A DNA stretch of 64,000 nucleotides, taken from contig JADJDM010000001.1 of the NCBI GenBank assembly GCA_016702705.1, forward strand, positions 434,001 to 498,000, in the 5' to 3' direction. The stretch comes from Bacteroidota bacterium. GTDB lineage: Bacteria > Bacteroidota > Bacteroidia > B-17B0 > Aurantibacillaceae. The position numbers and the translations under genes were made by a program. Below the pieces are notes generated by a model. The model was not told where the DNA came from and did no database searches. It saw nothing but the letters and a program-made list of their open reading frames with translations. This document shows, piece after piece, positions 55,779-64,000 of this stretch (within the stretch, counting starts at the first letter, position 1; each line of letters opens with the position of its first letter).

Positions 55779-57077
55779 TTACAAACTCAATCCCTCATCT
55801 AGCGCCTGCGTTAAAATACTATAACCTTCTACACCAATAGATAAACGAACTAATGAGCTTGTTATACCTCTTTCGTTTCTGTCTTCTTCTGGTATAGCAG
55901 AGTGCGTCATACTTGCAGGATGTTCGATGTATGAAATTACAGAGCCTAAGCTTACTGCTAATTCCATTGGTGTATCGGGGCGAGCAAAGTAGTTCATTAA
56001 TTTTACGCCTGCATCAAAACCACCTTTAACTTCAAAGGCAATCATACCGCCACCATTACGCATTTGTTTTTTGCATAAATCGTTTTGTGGATGGCTCTTT
56101 AATCCAGGATACCAAACCTTTTCAATTTTAGGATGGTTTTCTAAAAATTCGGCAACACGCGCAGCTGTTTTACATTGGTGTTCCATACGCACTCCCATTT
56201 CTTGAATAGTTAAACTATTTAACCAACTATCAAAAGGAGATGGAGTAGGACCGAAGTCTTTATAAACAGGAAAAACTTCTTTACTAAAATATTCGTAAGG
56301 CCCTAAAGCAGCACCTGCAATGGATGTTGAGTGACCGCTAACATATTTTGTTAGTGAATGAATTACAATATCAGCACCCAAACGGAAAGGCTGTTGTAAA
56401 TATGGAGAACAAAAAGTATTATCAACCATTAATATGGCTTCGTGTGCTTCAGTGTGTTTTGAAATAGCTTCTATATCGCACATAGCAAGCGTAGGATTAT
56501 CAGGTGTTTCAATTAATACAGCACAAATTTCGGGATGAGCTTCTAATGTTTTTTTAATATTGTCGCTATTGGTAGCATCAACAAAATAAACATTTACACC
56601 AAAACGGTTTTGTAAAAAACGCATGAACGAATCGGTGCAACCATATACATTACCAACAATAATTCCATCTCCAGGTCTTACAAAACCCATTACAGTTGTA
56701 GTAATAGCAGCCATACCAGAAGAAAACACTAAGGAAGCGATTGTTGGTGATTTTTCATCGTGTGCTAATGCGTTTTCAATTATATGCTGACACTCTAATT
56801 GAAATAAAACTTTTTCTAAATACTCGGTATTAGGATTTCCTAAGCGAGTATAAATACGTGCATAAGGTTTTTCTCCACTTGGCGAATGCCCAACAAAACG
56901 AGCAGCTCCATCGGCAACGTCTTTAAATTTAAAAGTAGATTTTTGATGAATGTTTGGTAAACCTGTGCCTGCACAAATTGCATTAAACTTATCGGCATCT
57001 AATTGTTTTTCTGTAGTTGCACAGTATTTCTTTTTACGATCCATCCAATCGTTCCACCAGTAAAATCTACCTTTCAT
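55779..57077 (-). CDS. PLP-dependent trans-sulfuration enzyme (cystathionine gamma-synthase / methionine gamma-lyase family)
   Basis: A 432-residue enzyme of the Cys/Met-metabolism PLP family. Seen: 'YARIYTRLGNPNTEYLEKVL' (phosphate-binding Tyr/Arg), 'SLVFSSGMAAITTTVMGFV' (cofactor-binding loop), 'VLIETPDNPTLAMCDIEAIS', 'MVDNTFCSPYLQQP' with the ring-stacking Asp, the PLP Lys in 'IHSLTKYVSGHSTSIAG', and 'VSLGSVISYIEHPASMTHS'. The N-terminal 50 residues, with 'GRFYWWNDWMDRKKK', are longer than in classical MetB or MegL. Substrate cannot be settled by motif alone. Confidence 0.88.
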   Translation of the reverse strand: MKGRFYWWNDWMDRKKKYCATTEKQLDADKFNAICAGTGLPNIHQKSTFKFKDVADGAARFVGHSPSGEKPYARIYTRLGNPNTEYLEKVLFQLECQHIIENALAHDEKSPTIASLVFSSGMAAITTTVMGFVRPGDGIIVGNVYGCTDSFMRFLQNRFGVNVYFVDATNSDNIKKTLEAHPEICAVLIETPDNPTLAMCDIEAISKHTEAHEAILMVDNTFCSPYLQQPFRLGADIVIHSLTKYVSGHSTSIAGAALGPYEYFSKEVFPVYKDFGPTPSPFDSWLNSLTIQEMGVRMEHQCKTAARVAEFLENHPKIEKVWYPGLKSHPQNDLCKKQMRNGGGMIAFEVKGGFDAGVKLMNYFARPDTPMELAVSLGSVISYIEHPASMTHSAIPEEDRNERGITSSLVRLSIGVEGYSILTQALDEGLSL

Positions 57078-57178
57078 CGTTTTTGTGTTTTAAATTTATG
57101 GTGCAAATTAGTGAATTATTGCGGATTGAAAAGTGATAATTGTTACCTTGAAATAAGATAGTTAAGAAACGGTTTAGA

Positions 57179-59869
57179 TTATGGAATCATAAACTCATAA
57201 CAGTTCAGCTTATCCTTGTGAATGCCCAGCGCATAAAGCTTTGCGTCGCTATTGATGGCAGTTATTACAGGTAGGGATGAGAATTTTTTGATAGGTTCTT
57301 CGGCTTGTTTACTTGCCACATCAATTACCTGTAAATGGTCGTTGGCATCAATAAAAAGGAAATACAAATTATTGTCTAAGGTTATAGTTTTAATAGGCGA
57401 TTTGCAATCGCTTTTGCTCACATAACTAATTAACTTTTTTCCTTCATCATCAAAGGCTTCAAAACCTGTTTCGTCGGAGAGGATGTAATCAATTAATTTG
57501 TCTTCATTGATATAACTGAATTGTATGTTTTTAGTTTTAATTTCTGTTTCAATTTGATTGCTTTTTAGTTTGTCGTCTAAGGTTAATTGTTTTAGTGCAG
57601 CTTCGTTCATATCTGCAAAATAGAATTTAGATTTTTGCAAATCTTTACCTTCTTCGTAATGGTAAGAAGAAAAATTATTGGCCATATTATTCTTAAAACT
57701 CAAGCGTATTCCACCTTTACGATCGGTGCCATAGATGTTACCCGATTTATCAATTGCTATTAAATAATCTTTTCCTGCAATACGTTTAAACTCTATTTTA
57801 TTTACAATAATGTCTTTTGTTTCAGGAAAATTAAAACCATCTGTCATATTACCATTAACCGAATAATTGTACACTTTTTTGTTTTCACAGGCAACAAGTA
57901 TTCTATAATCCTTTGTGTTTTCGTAATCGAAAATAGCAATTGGATTAGTGGCTGCAGCTACTAATTTTATTGGGTATCCGTTAACATAGTTTCCGTTTCT
58001 ATCGATGAGGTGAATAGCGTTTTTAGTATTGAATAACAATTGCAATTTCCCATTTTTAAAGAAATCGATTTGCACAACATCGCTCATAACTTTGTCATCT
58101 AAATTTTTCTTCCATTGTATTTTTCCGGTGTTACTTATGAGGTAAACGGTTCCTTTATCGTCAGACACAAATAATTCTTTCCCTCCTGTTTTGTGATTGA
58201 TAACAACTTGTGGTATGCAACTAGATGTCGTATCTAGTGCGGTTTCCCATAGTGTTAAGTTTTGTTCTTTAGAAATTGGATTGTAATGCAAACAGGATTG
58301 TGTAAGAAGTTTTCCTTTGTGAGCACTTAGTTGAATTCCGAAATAACCAAATTTTTTTAAACGTTCTTTTGGTTTACTAAAAACAGAAAGCGTGGCAAGG
58401 TTTAAGTAGGATTGTACTTCGTCTTGTTCCTTTGTAAAATCTTGATAAAAATAAAAATTGCAAGCGCTGTTTAAATTACTTTCACCTGTTTGCATAAAAC
58501 GCTCGCTCTTTGCAAGGCTACCAAAATCAAGTAATTCATCTAAGTAAATTTTTAAAAGCGAGTCAGATTTTCCAAATACAATACAATTCTCATACACATA
58601 AGCTGAGGTAAAAACTTCTTCAAAACATCCTGCACTTAATGCAGAAAATAAAGATGAATTAGAAAGGTGATAAAGTGAATCGCTGTGTTTAGTTGAAAGG
58701 GAAACACAGGTATCGCTAACTTGTTTTAAGAATTTGTATGCGTTTTCATTATCGTTAACACAAGTAATACCAAAGGATTGTTGCACATTATTAATCTTTA
58801 TTTTGGCTAATGCAATTTCTCCGTTTGTAACATCCGACCACTCATTATATAAACCAGCATCCGTTAACTTGCCCAGCTCATCAATATTGTTTTGTAATTC
58901 AGGTGAAAAGGTTTTAGTTAATTGTTTTGCAAAATTTGCTGGTTCGTTAATACCTAGGAAGTAAAAAGCTTCCGTGTTTTTAGGACAGTACTTAGTAAAT
59001 GTTTGTTCAATGGGTTCTTGTGTTTTTAAGGCGTCAAACAAAGCCACACTATCACTTTCAACAAAACCATTAAAACGAAATTCATTAGCTTGTGCATCAA
59101 AATCTAGAGCTGTCCATGAATTATCGGCATGAATAGGAACACTCTGTAAACAAAGTGGGGAAAGCAATTCGCGATAATATTGGTTACGAATAAAAATTCG
59201 TGTATCCATGTTATTACAGCCACCTTCTTCTAATTCAACAAATTTTTTGCTAGTAGATAAGCTGCTGAGTCCTTTGTTTGAAATAGAGCGTTCGATAAAC
59301 TCAAGTGAGTTGCATAGTAACACTAAACCGTTATTGCAATATGCATATAGTGTTGAGCTTCTATTCTTGATTTGAATTTTATAGCATGGCTCGTTGCTTT
59401 TAGGAGTTTTAATACTTTCGAAAACGGAGCAGTTTGTTTTAAGAAAAGTAACTACAGCTTCGCCTTGATTAATATCTTGCAAATTAAAAGCAAGCATGTA
59501 ATTGCTATAGGTGGCATCTTTTTTTCCTACAAAGTAAATACGATTTTCTTTAAAGAAAGATTTGTATTCATCTTTAGAAGAGGCGATAGAATCAATGTAT
59601 AGCAAGTCGTAATTTAAGCTTGCGAAAAATGGCTCTTGGCAAAGTTCTTCCCAAATAAGGTTGTTTTCTGTTATTTTATTAGTGAAAGAAAATAGATTAT
59701 CACATTCCATTAAAAAATCTACTTGCCCTGGAATAACTTCCAATACAGAGGTTTTGGGTTTTTTAGCCGATTTAAGATATAAGTACGCAAATATAGTTCC
59801 GCCAATGGCAGCACAGATAAAAACAGCAAAAAGTATTCGCCTAAGCATATTACCTAAAGGTACTTGCAT
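57179..59869 (-). CDS. Membrane-anchored DUF3352-like protein with C-terminal propeller
   Basis: An 896-residue protein. An N-terminal transmembrane anchor (about residues 10-33) is followed by a large extracytoplasmic region resembling DUF3352-type proteins ('VIPGQVDFLMECDNLFSFTN', 'AFYFLGINEPANFAKQLTKT'). The C-terminal third has PQQ-like propeller strands ('KELFVSDDKGTVYLISNTGK', 'AIHLIDRNGNYVNGYPIKLV', 'YNYSVNGNMTDGFNF'). A second possible start is the ATG at 59848. Envelope protein; function unknown. Single gene. Confidence 0.75.
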   Translation of the reverse strand: MQVPLGNMLRRILFAVFICAAIGGTIFAYLYLKSAKKPKTSVLEVIPGQVDFLMECDNLFSFTNKITENNLIWEELCQEPFFASLNYDLLYIDSIASSKDEYKSFFKENRIYFVGKKDATYSNYMLAFNLQDINQGEAVVTFLKTNCSVFESIKTPKSNEPCYKIQIKNRSSTLYAYCNNGLVLLCNSLEFIERSISNKGLSSLSTSKKFVELEEGGCNNMDTRIFIRNQYYRELLSPLCLQSVPIHADNSWTALDFDAQANEFRFNGFVESDSVALFDALKTQEPIEQTFTKYCPKNTEAFYFLGINEPANFAKQLTKTFSPELQNNIDELGKLTDAGLYNEWSDVTNGEIALAKIKINNVQQSFGITCVNDNENAYKFLKQVSDTCVSLSTKHSDSLYHLSNSSLFSALSAGCFEEVFTSAYVYENCIVFGKSDSLLKIYLDELLDFGSLAKSERFMQTGESNLNSACNFYFYQDFTKEQDEVQSYLNLATLSVFSKPKERLKKFGYFGIQLSAHKGKLLTQSCLHYNPISKEQNLTLWETALDTTSSCIPQVVINHKTGGKELFVSDDKGTVYLISNTGKIQWKKNLDDKVMSDVVQIDFFKNGKLQLLFNTKNAIHLIDRNGNYVNGYPIKLVAAATNPIAIFDYENTKDYRILVACENKKVYNYSVNGNMTDGFNFPETKDIIVNKIEFKRIAGKDYLIAIDKSGNIYGTDRKGGIRLSFKNNMANNFSSYHYEEGKDLQKSKFYFADMNEAALKQLTLDDKLKSNQIETEIKTKNIQFSYINEDKLIDYILSDETGFEAFDDEGKKLISYVSKSDCKSPIKTITLDNNLYFLFIDANDHLQVIDVASKQAEEPIKKFSSLPVITAINSDAKLYALGIHKDKLNCYEFMIP

Positions 59870-60011
59870 TACAAGCTCAAAAACATATTAAACCAATTAC
59901 ATATTAAAAACCCATTGTGAATAAAGAGCAATTACCGTTTGTCTTATTTAACAACTCATTTCAGCTATTTTTCTTAAATTCGCTTAACAAAAAAATAGGT
60001 TTAGGTTATTA

Positions 60012-60251
60012 ATGAAATATGTTTTTCTTTTATTGTGTTCTTTATTCTATTTTTCTATATGCACAACGAATATAGAAGGAATAAATAATTCAGATAGATT
60101 TTGGACTTGTTCAATAGTTGTATTGCCAAGTATAACTTTACTAAGCAATCGTTTACTTTTTCAAACGTTACAATCACGCGTTTTAGGAACTGACCAAATA
60201 TTAGACTTAGGAACAGCTCATGTATTAATTTTTAACAACTCAAACATTTAA
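60012..60251 (+). CDS. Possible small secreted protein
   Basis: A 79-residue ORF with an N-terminal hydrophobic stretch (MKYVFLLLCSLFYFSIC). No family or repeat recognised; the C-terminal part is unremarkable. It sits in an otherwise empty 400-base gap before the arylsulfotransferase gene, 24 bases away. It could be a chance ORF. Confidence 0.3.
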   Translation: MKYVFLLLCSLFYFSICTTNIEGINNSDRFWTCSIVVLPSITLLSNRLLFQTLQSRVLGTDQILDLGTAHVLIFNNSNI

Positions 60252-60275
60252 TTTTAATTATATACTATAATAAAG

Positions 60276-61970
60276 ATGAAAAAAAAATTATTTGCAATTT
60301 CTTGCTTATTATTTGGATTGGCGAAAGCCCAAACACCAACTGTTGGTTTAATTCAAAGTTCGCCAGAAACCTATGAAGGATACACTTTAATTGCACCTAT
60401 TCAATGTCCAACAAATAATTGTGGGACCTACCTTATTGATAATTGTGGTGATATTGTTCACCAATGGCCAACCACAACTGCACCAGGTTTAACCGCCCAA
60501 TTGATGCCAAACGGTAATTTATTACGTTCATATAGTATTACACATCCATTTATTAATGCAGGAGGAAGAGGAGGGGGTGTTGAGTTATGGGATTTTAATG
60601 GAACATTATTATGGGATTATGTAATATCTGATAGCGTCTCGACTCAACATCATGAAATAACATATCTTCCAAATGGAAATATCTTAGCTTTGATATGGAA
60701 TTTCCACGATTCGACAGAATGCGTTGCAATGGGAAGAAATCCTGCTAATTTAGGTAGCGAAGGCATTTGGTCTGAGAAAATTGTTGAATATCAACCAGTG
60801 TATCCTGATACCGCATTAGTGATTTGGCAATGGGATGTTTGGGATCATTTAATTCAAAATTTTGATAATGGTTTACCTAATTATGGAGACCCAAGTATCC
60901 ATCCAGAATTATTTGACATTAATTATTTAGGCTGGAGTTTAGGAGTGGCTGATTGGTTGCACGCAAATGCAATTGACTATAATCCAGCATTAGATCAAAT
61001 TGCAATGAGTTGTAGATTATTCCATGAAGTTTATATTATTGATCATAGTACAACTTTAGCAGAAGCATCAACACATGCAGGAGGCAATTCTGGTAAAGGA
61101 GGAGACATTTTGTTTCGTTGGGGAAATCCTGCTGCATATAGCCAATATCCGCCTTCAGGTCAACAATTACATGCTCAACATAATGTTCATTGGATAAAAG
61201 ATGGATTACCAGATGCAGGAAAATTGATGATCTTCAATAATGGTACGGGTAGAACTCCGGTTGAATATTCATCAGTGGATATTATAAATCCAAATCCTGA
61301 TGTTAATGGTAACTATTCTTTAAATGTAAATAATGTATATGGACCTGACTCTGCAGAGTGGTCATATGTTGCGCCGAACCCACCTGATTTTCATGCACAA
61401 TATATTTCGGGAGCACAAAGATTACCCAACGGACACACGCTTATTGATGACGGTACTCATGGAACAGTTTTTGAAATTGATACGGCAAAAAATATTATAT
61501 GGAAATATGTTAACCCCGTTACACCAACAGGAATTCTAAATCAAGGAGATTCACCTGCACCATTTGCAGTTCACGGTACACTAAACTGGTTATTCAGAGC
61601 CCCTAAATATGCTCTAGATTATCCAGCATTCACAGGACAAACACTTATTCCTACGGTGCCTATTGAACAAAATCCATATACGCCTAATTGTTTATTTGTT
61701 TCTTTAAAAGAAGCAAGTTTTAGTACTGAAATAAGCCTATTCCCTAATCCAACTTCTGATTATTTAACGATTAAAATTTATGGCGAAAATAATGTAAGCA
61801 CGATTGTAATTAAAAATCTAATTGGAACATCAATACCTGCAAAACTTTCAAAACTTTCAGATAATGAAATTCAGGTATCATTAAATGAATTTAACCCTGG
61901 TATGTATATTTTTGAAGTTCAAGACAAGTATGGTAAAACAAATATATTTAAAGTATTAAAGACGAACTAA
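60276..61970 (+). CDS. T9SS-secreted aryl-sulfate sulfotransferase-like protein
   Basis: A 564-residue protein. A signal peptide (MKKKLFAISCLLFGLAKAQ) is followed by an arylsulfotransferase-type propeller: 'YEGYTLIAPIQCPTNNCGTY', 'DNCGDIVHQWPTT', 'GGGVELWDFNGTLLWDYV', 'HHEITYLPNGNILALIW', 'DWLHANAIDYNPALDQIAMS', 'QHNVHWIKDGLPDAGKLMIF' and 'RLPNGHTLIDDGTHGTVFEI'. The catalytic-type His residues are plausible in 'HHEI' and 'LHAQHNVHW'. A type A T9SS tail ends it ('SLFPNPTSDYLTIKIYG', 'PGMYIFEVQDK'). It would act on the cell surface. Confidence 0.83.
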   Translation: MKKKLFAISCLLFGLAKAQTPTVGLIQSSPETYEGYTLIAPIQCPTNNCGTYLIDNCGDIVHQWPTTTAPGLTAQLMPNGNLLRSYSITHPFINAGGRGGGVELWDFNGTLLWDYVISDSVSTQHHEITYLPNGNILALIWNFHDSTECVAMGRNPANLGSEGIWSEKIVEYQPVYPDTALVIWQWDVWDHLIQNFDNGLPNYGDPSIHPELFDINYLGWSLGVADWLHANAIDYNPALDQIAMSCRLFHEVYIIDHSTTLAEASTHAGGNSGKGGDILFRWGNPAAYSQYPPSGQQLHAQHNVHWIKDGLPDAGKLMIFNNGTGRTPVEYSSVDIINPNPDVNGNYSLNVNNVYGPDSAEWSYVAPNPPDFHAQYISGAQRLPNGHTLIDDGTHGTVFEIDTAKNIIWKYVNPVTPTGILNQGDSPAPFAVHGTLNWLFRAPKYALDYPAFTGQTLIPTVPIEQNPYTPNCLFVSLKEASFSTEISLFPNPTSDYLTIKIYGENNVSTIVIKNLIGTSIPAKLSKLSDNEIQVSLNEFNPGMYIFEVQDKYGKTNIFKVLKTN

Positions 61971-61972
61971 AT

Positions 61973-62002
61973 AAAAGCCCTTCTCATGCGGGGATTTTTT
62001 TA
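61973..62002 (+). terminator. Weak intrinsic terminator
   Basis: AAAAGCCC and GGGGATTTTTTT form a short stem just after the arylsulfotransferase stop. Confidence 0.5.
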
Positions 62003-62126
62003 TTTAATGTAAAAAAATACGTACTAAATAATTTCCAATTTTTTTCAGTGGTTCATAAAAACAATGGATGAATTAATAAAGTTTTTATGTTAAAATAGAA
62101 TTAAAGAAAAGAGCATACTCTTTAAT

Positions 62127-62158
62127 AAAAAAGCCTCAGATTTCTCTGAGGCTTTTTT
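62127..62158 (-). terminator. Terminator of the tRNA-Met transcript
   Basis: A perfect AAAAAAGCCTCAGA/TCTGAGGCTTTTTT hairpin with TTTC loop, starting two bases after the tRNA 3' end on the minus strand. Confidence 0.9.
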
Positions 62159-62159
62159 G

Positions 62160-62233
62160 TGGTCCCACTTGGAATCGAACCAAGCACCTACTGATTATGA
62201 GTCAGTTGCTCTAACCGAATGAGCTATAGGACC
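62160..62233 (-). tRNA. tRNA-Met (CAT)
   Basis: Read on the minus strand, the gene begins GGTCCTATAGCTCATTCGG and ends with the complementary GTGGGACC plus discriminator A. The cloverleaf has the D arm, the anticodon stem ACTGA/TCAGT with loop CTCATAA (anticodon CAT) and the T arm (TTGG TTCGATT CCAA). No 3' CCA is encoded. It is elongator-like: it lacks the initiator acceptor-stem mismatch. A tRNA-Ile2 with lysidine-modified CAT cannot be excluded. Upstream in the same orientation are defective copies. Confidence 0.93.
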
Positions 62234-62527
62234 AAAATATCATTACAAAAAAGAACGTTTCATCCTCCGCACCTACTGCCCCGATAGCTATCGGGGGTGT
62301 CAGTTGCTCTAACCGAATGAGCTATAGGACCAAAATATCATTACAAAAAAGAACGTTTCATCCTCCGCACCTACTGCCCCGATAGCTATCGGGGGTGTCA
62401 GTTGCTCTAACCGAATGAGCTATAGGACCAAAATATCATTACAAAAAAGAACGTTTCATCCTCCGCACCTACTGCCCCGATAGCTATCGGGGGTGTCAGT
62501 TGCTCTAACCGAATGAGCTATAGGACC
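62234..62527 (-). repeat. Three exact 98-bp tandem units: 5' half of tRNA-Met with palindrome in the anticodon loop
   Basis: Units 62234-62331, 62332-62429 and 62430-62527 are identical. On the minus strand each starts GGTCCTATAGCTCATTCGG, carries the D arm and 5' anticodon stem, then the palindrome CCCGATAGCTATCGGG (plus flanking C/G) where the loop should be. It then has CAGTAGGTGC and an unrelated AT-rich tail without T arm or 3' acceptor. They cannot fold into normal tRNA. Confidence 0.9.
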
Positions 62528-62578
62528 AAATGTTTTTTCTCTAACCGTCCCGATAGCTATCGGGAGAGCTATAGGACC
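62528..62578 (-). repeat. Partial tRNA-Met copy with the palindrome in the D loop
   Basis: A 51-base unit. The 5' acceptor and 5' D-arm bases (GGTCCTATAGCTC) are followed by CCCGATAGCTATCGGG in place of the D loop, then CGGTTAGAG, then a T-rich tail. It is the same palindrome as in the three 98-bp units, but in a different loop. Confidence 0.8.
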
Positions 62579-62666
62579 AATTAGGGAATGCAAATTTAGA
62601 ATTAATTTGCTTTATTGCAAAAATCTTAATTAGAAAGGGTAAATTTACGGTCCAAATAGCTCGGTA

Positions 62667-64000
62667 ATGCAAAAAATACAGAATTATATTAATGGTGAAC
62701 TAGTTGCTCCTGTTGGCGGACAGTACATGGATAACATAGATCCTTCAAGAGGAAAAGTTTATTCACTAATTCCCGATTCGGATGAAAAAGATGTGGAAAT
62801 TGCTATAAAAGCAGCAAAAGCAGCCTTTCCTTCTTGGTCAGTTACGCCTAAAGATGTTCGTGCAGCTTATATAATGAAGATTGCTGATTTGATTGATGCT
62901 AATTTGGAGCGTTTAGCAAAAGCAGAATCTTTGGATAATGGAAAACCATTGCATTTATCTAAAACAGTTGACATTCCTCGTGCTGCAGCTAATTTCCGTT
63001 TTTATGGAACAGGTATTATGCATTACTCTGCGCAATCTCACAGTATGGAAGATAGTGCTGTAAACTATACTTTACGTCAGCCAGTTGGTGTTGCAGGTTG
63101 TATTTCTCCTTGGAACCTGCCCCTGTATTTATTTAGCTGGAAAATAGCGCCTGCTTTAGCTGCTGGTTGCACTGTGGTGGCAAAACCATCAGAAGTAACG
63201 CCTATGACGGCTTATTTGCTTTCTGAGCTATGTATTGAAGCAGGTTTACCAAAAGGTGTTTTAAATATTGTACATGGCTTAGGGCACAAGGTTGGCTCTG
63301 CTATTGTTTCTCATAAAGATGTTCCTGTTATTTCATTTACTGGAGGAACTAAAACCGGGGCAGATATTGCGCGTGTTGCAGCTCCTATGTTTAAGAAAAT
63401 GTCATTAGAGTTGGGAGGAAAAAATCCTAACATCATTTTTGCTGATTGCGATTATGATAAGATGCTTTCAACAACAATGCTTTCATCGTTTGCTAACCAA
63501 GGACAAATTTGTTTATGTGGTTCACGCATTTTTGTTGAGCGTCCTATTTATGAAAAGTTTAAAAACGACTTTGTAGAGAAAACAAAAAAATTAGTTGTTG
63601 GAGAACCATTTGGAGAAAAAACAAAAATCGGGGCAGTGGTTTCAAAGCCGCACCAAGAAAAGGTTTTATCTTATGTTGAATTGGCAAAAGAAGAAGGCGG
63701 AAAAGTTTTATGTGGCGGACATAAAATAGTGTTAGAAGGAGAATTTGAAAATGGATATTATATTGCTCCAACGATTATTGAAGGTTTAACATACGATTGC
63801 AGAACCAACCAAGAAGAAATTTTTGGACCTGTTGTTACCATTATGCCTTTTGATACAGAAGAAGAAGTATTGATGTATGCGAACTCAACCATTTACGGTT
63901 TAGCATCTACAGTATGGACAGAAAATTTAACTCGCGCGCATCGTGTTGCACAAAATTTACATACCGGAATAGTTTGGGTAAACTGTTGGTTGTTGCGTGA
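62667..64000 (+). CDS. Aldehyde dehydrogenase, aminomuconate/hydroxymuconate-semialdehyde type (3' end outside window)
   Basis: The frame from ATG 62667 runs off the right edge with 444 residues so far. ALDH features: 'GCISPWNLPLYLFSWKIAPA', 'VVAKPSEVTPMTAYLL', 'ISFTGGTKTGADIARVAAP', catalytic Glu in 'KKMSLELGGKNPNIIF', catalytic Cys in 'FANQGQICLCGSRIFVE', 'YYIAPTIIEGL', 'EEIFGPVVTIMPFD' and 'LHTGIVWVNCWLLR'. The last motif points to the branch of 2-aminomuconate and 2-hydroxymuconate semialdehyde dehydrogenases (tryptophan/kynurenine or aromatic breakdown). Substrate inferred only. Confidence 0.85.
   Translation, partial: MQKIQNYINGELVAPVGGQYMDNIDPSRGKVYSLIPDSDEKDVEIAIKAAKAAFPSWSVTPKDVRAAYIMKIADLIDANLERLAKAESLDNGKPLHLSKTVDIPRAAANFRFYGTGIMHYSAQSHSMEDSAVNYTLRQPVGVAGCISPWNLPLYLFSWKIAPALAAGCTVVAKPSEVTPMTAYLLSELCIEAGLPKGVLNIVHGLGHKVGSAIVSHKDVPVISFTGGTKTGADIARVAAPMFKKMSLELGGKNPNIIFADCDYDKMLSTTMLSSFANQGQICLCGSRIFVERPIYEKFKNDFVEKTKKLVVGEPFGEKTKIGAVVSKPHQEKVLSYVELAKEEGGKVLCGGHKIVLEGEFENGYYIAPTIIEGLTYDCRTNQEEIFGPVVTIMPFDTEEEVLMYANSTIYGLASTVWTENLTRAHRVAQNLHTGIVWVNCWLLR

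Noticed and set aside
60012..60251. A regulatory small protein upstream of the sulfotransferase
   Set aside because: No homology or conserved features; kept only as a low-confidence ORF.
1..64000. CRISPR arrays, prophage, restriction systems or transposases
   Set aside because: No regularly spaced repeats with unique spacers, no phage structural genes and no transposase motifs were found; the 98-bp tandem units have no unique spacers.

Overview
This window is a piece of an AT-rich Bacteroidota chromosome. Five secreted proteins end in the C-terminal sorting domain of the type IX secretion system. Many genes have the Bacteroidota -7 promoter box (TAnnTTTG) a few bases before the start codon, usually with no Shine-Dalgarno sequence. 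Lineage below phylum cannot be fixed from what is visible.

Quality caveat: many housekeeping genes (dnaJ, grpE, mutS, glmS, a DEAH helicase, a ~1,570-residue PAS kinase and others) are split by one- or two-base indels, mostly in A/T homopolymers. This looks like uncorrected long-read error rather than mass gene decay. I therefore give each such gene as one feature over its reconstructed span. The exception is prfB, whose frame change is the classical programmed +1 frameshift.

Layout. 0-10.4 kb: T9SS cargo end, GNAT acetyltransferase, membrane protein, grpE-dnaJ-folB remnant, WbqC-like protein, mutS, a second cargo gene and a two-domain secreted protein. 10.6-15.5 kb: PepSY-like and DUF983 proteins, glmS, a HAD phosphatase and a dtd-mazG-like-recX operon. 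15.5-23.1 kb: propeller lipoprotein, large T9SS propeller protein, SlyD-type isomerase, antiquitin-type aldehyde dehydrogenase and an outer-membrane protein. 23.2-27.7 kb: TPR histidine kinase, NarL-type regulator and two envelope proteins. A 16-bp palindrome follows directly after each of the first three stop codons. 27.7-34.6 kb: prfB, helicase, queG, a 2H RNA ligase-like protein and a YARHG protein, with two nested-palindrome elements. 34.6-39.5 kb: broken lipoprotein, DtxR/MntR regulator and a TonB-dependent receptor whose promoter carries a DtxR-like palindrome. 38.9-43.5 kb: four parS-like sites in 2 kb beside mnmG, suggesting an origin-proximal location. 43.6-54.2 kb: one long minus-strand gene run, nadA - YwqK/MORN protein - giant PAS kinase - LytTR regulator - MORN protein - WD40 protein, with overlapping or nearly abutting genes and a structured nadA leader. 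54.5-64 kb: rpiB, small lipoprotein, trans-sulfuration enzyme, DUF3352-like protein, secreted arylsulfotransferase, a tRNA-Met preceded in its own transcript orientation by an array of tRNA halves carrying a palindrome in place of a loop, and a truncated aldehyde dehydrogenase.

The most distinctive signals are the tRNA-half/palindrome array, the stop-codon-linked palindromes at the two-component locus, the parS cluster, the nadA leader with its signalling operon, and the nested-palindrome elements.
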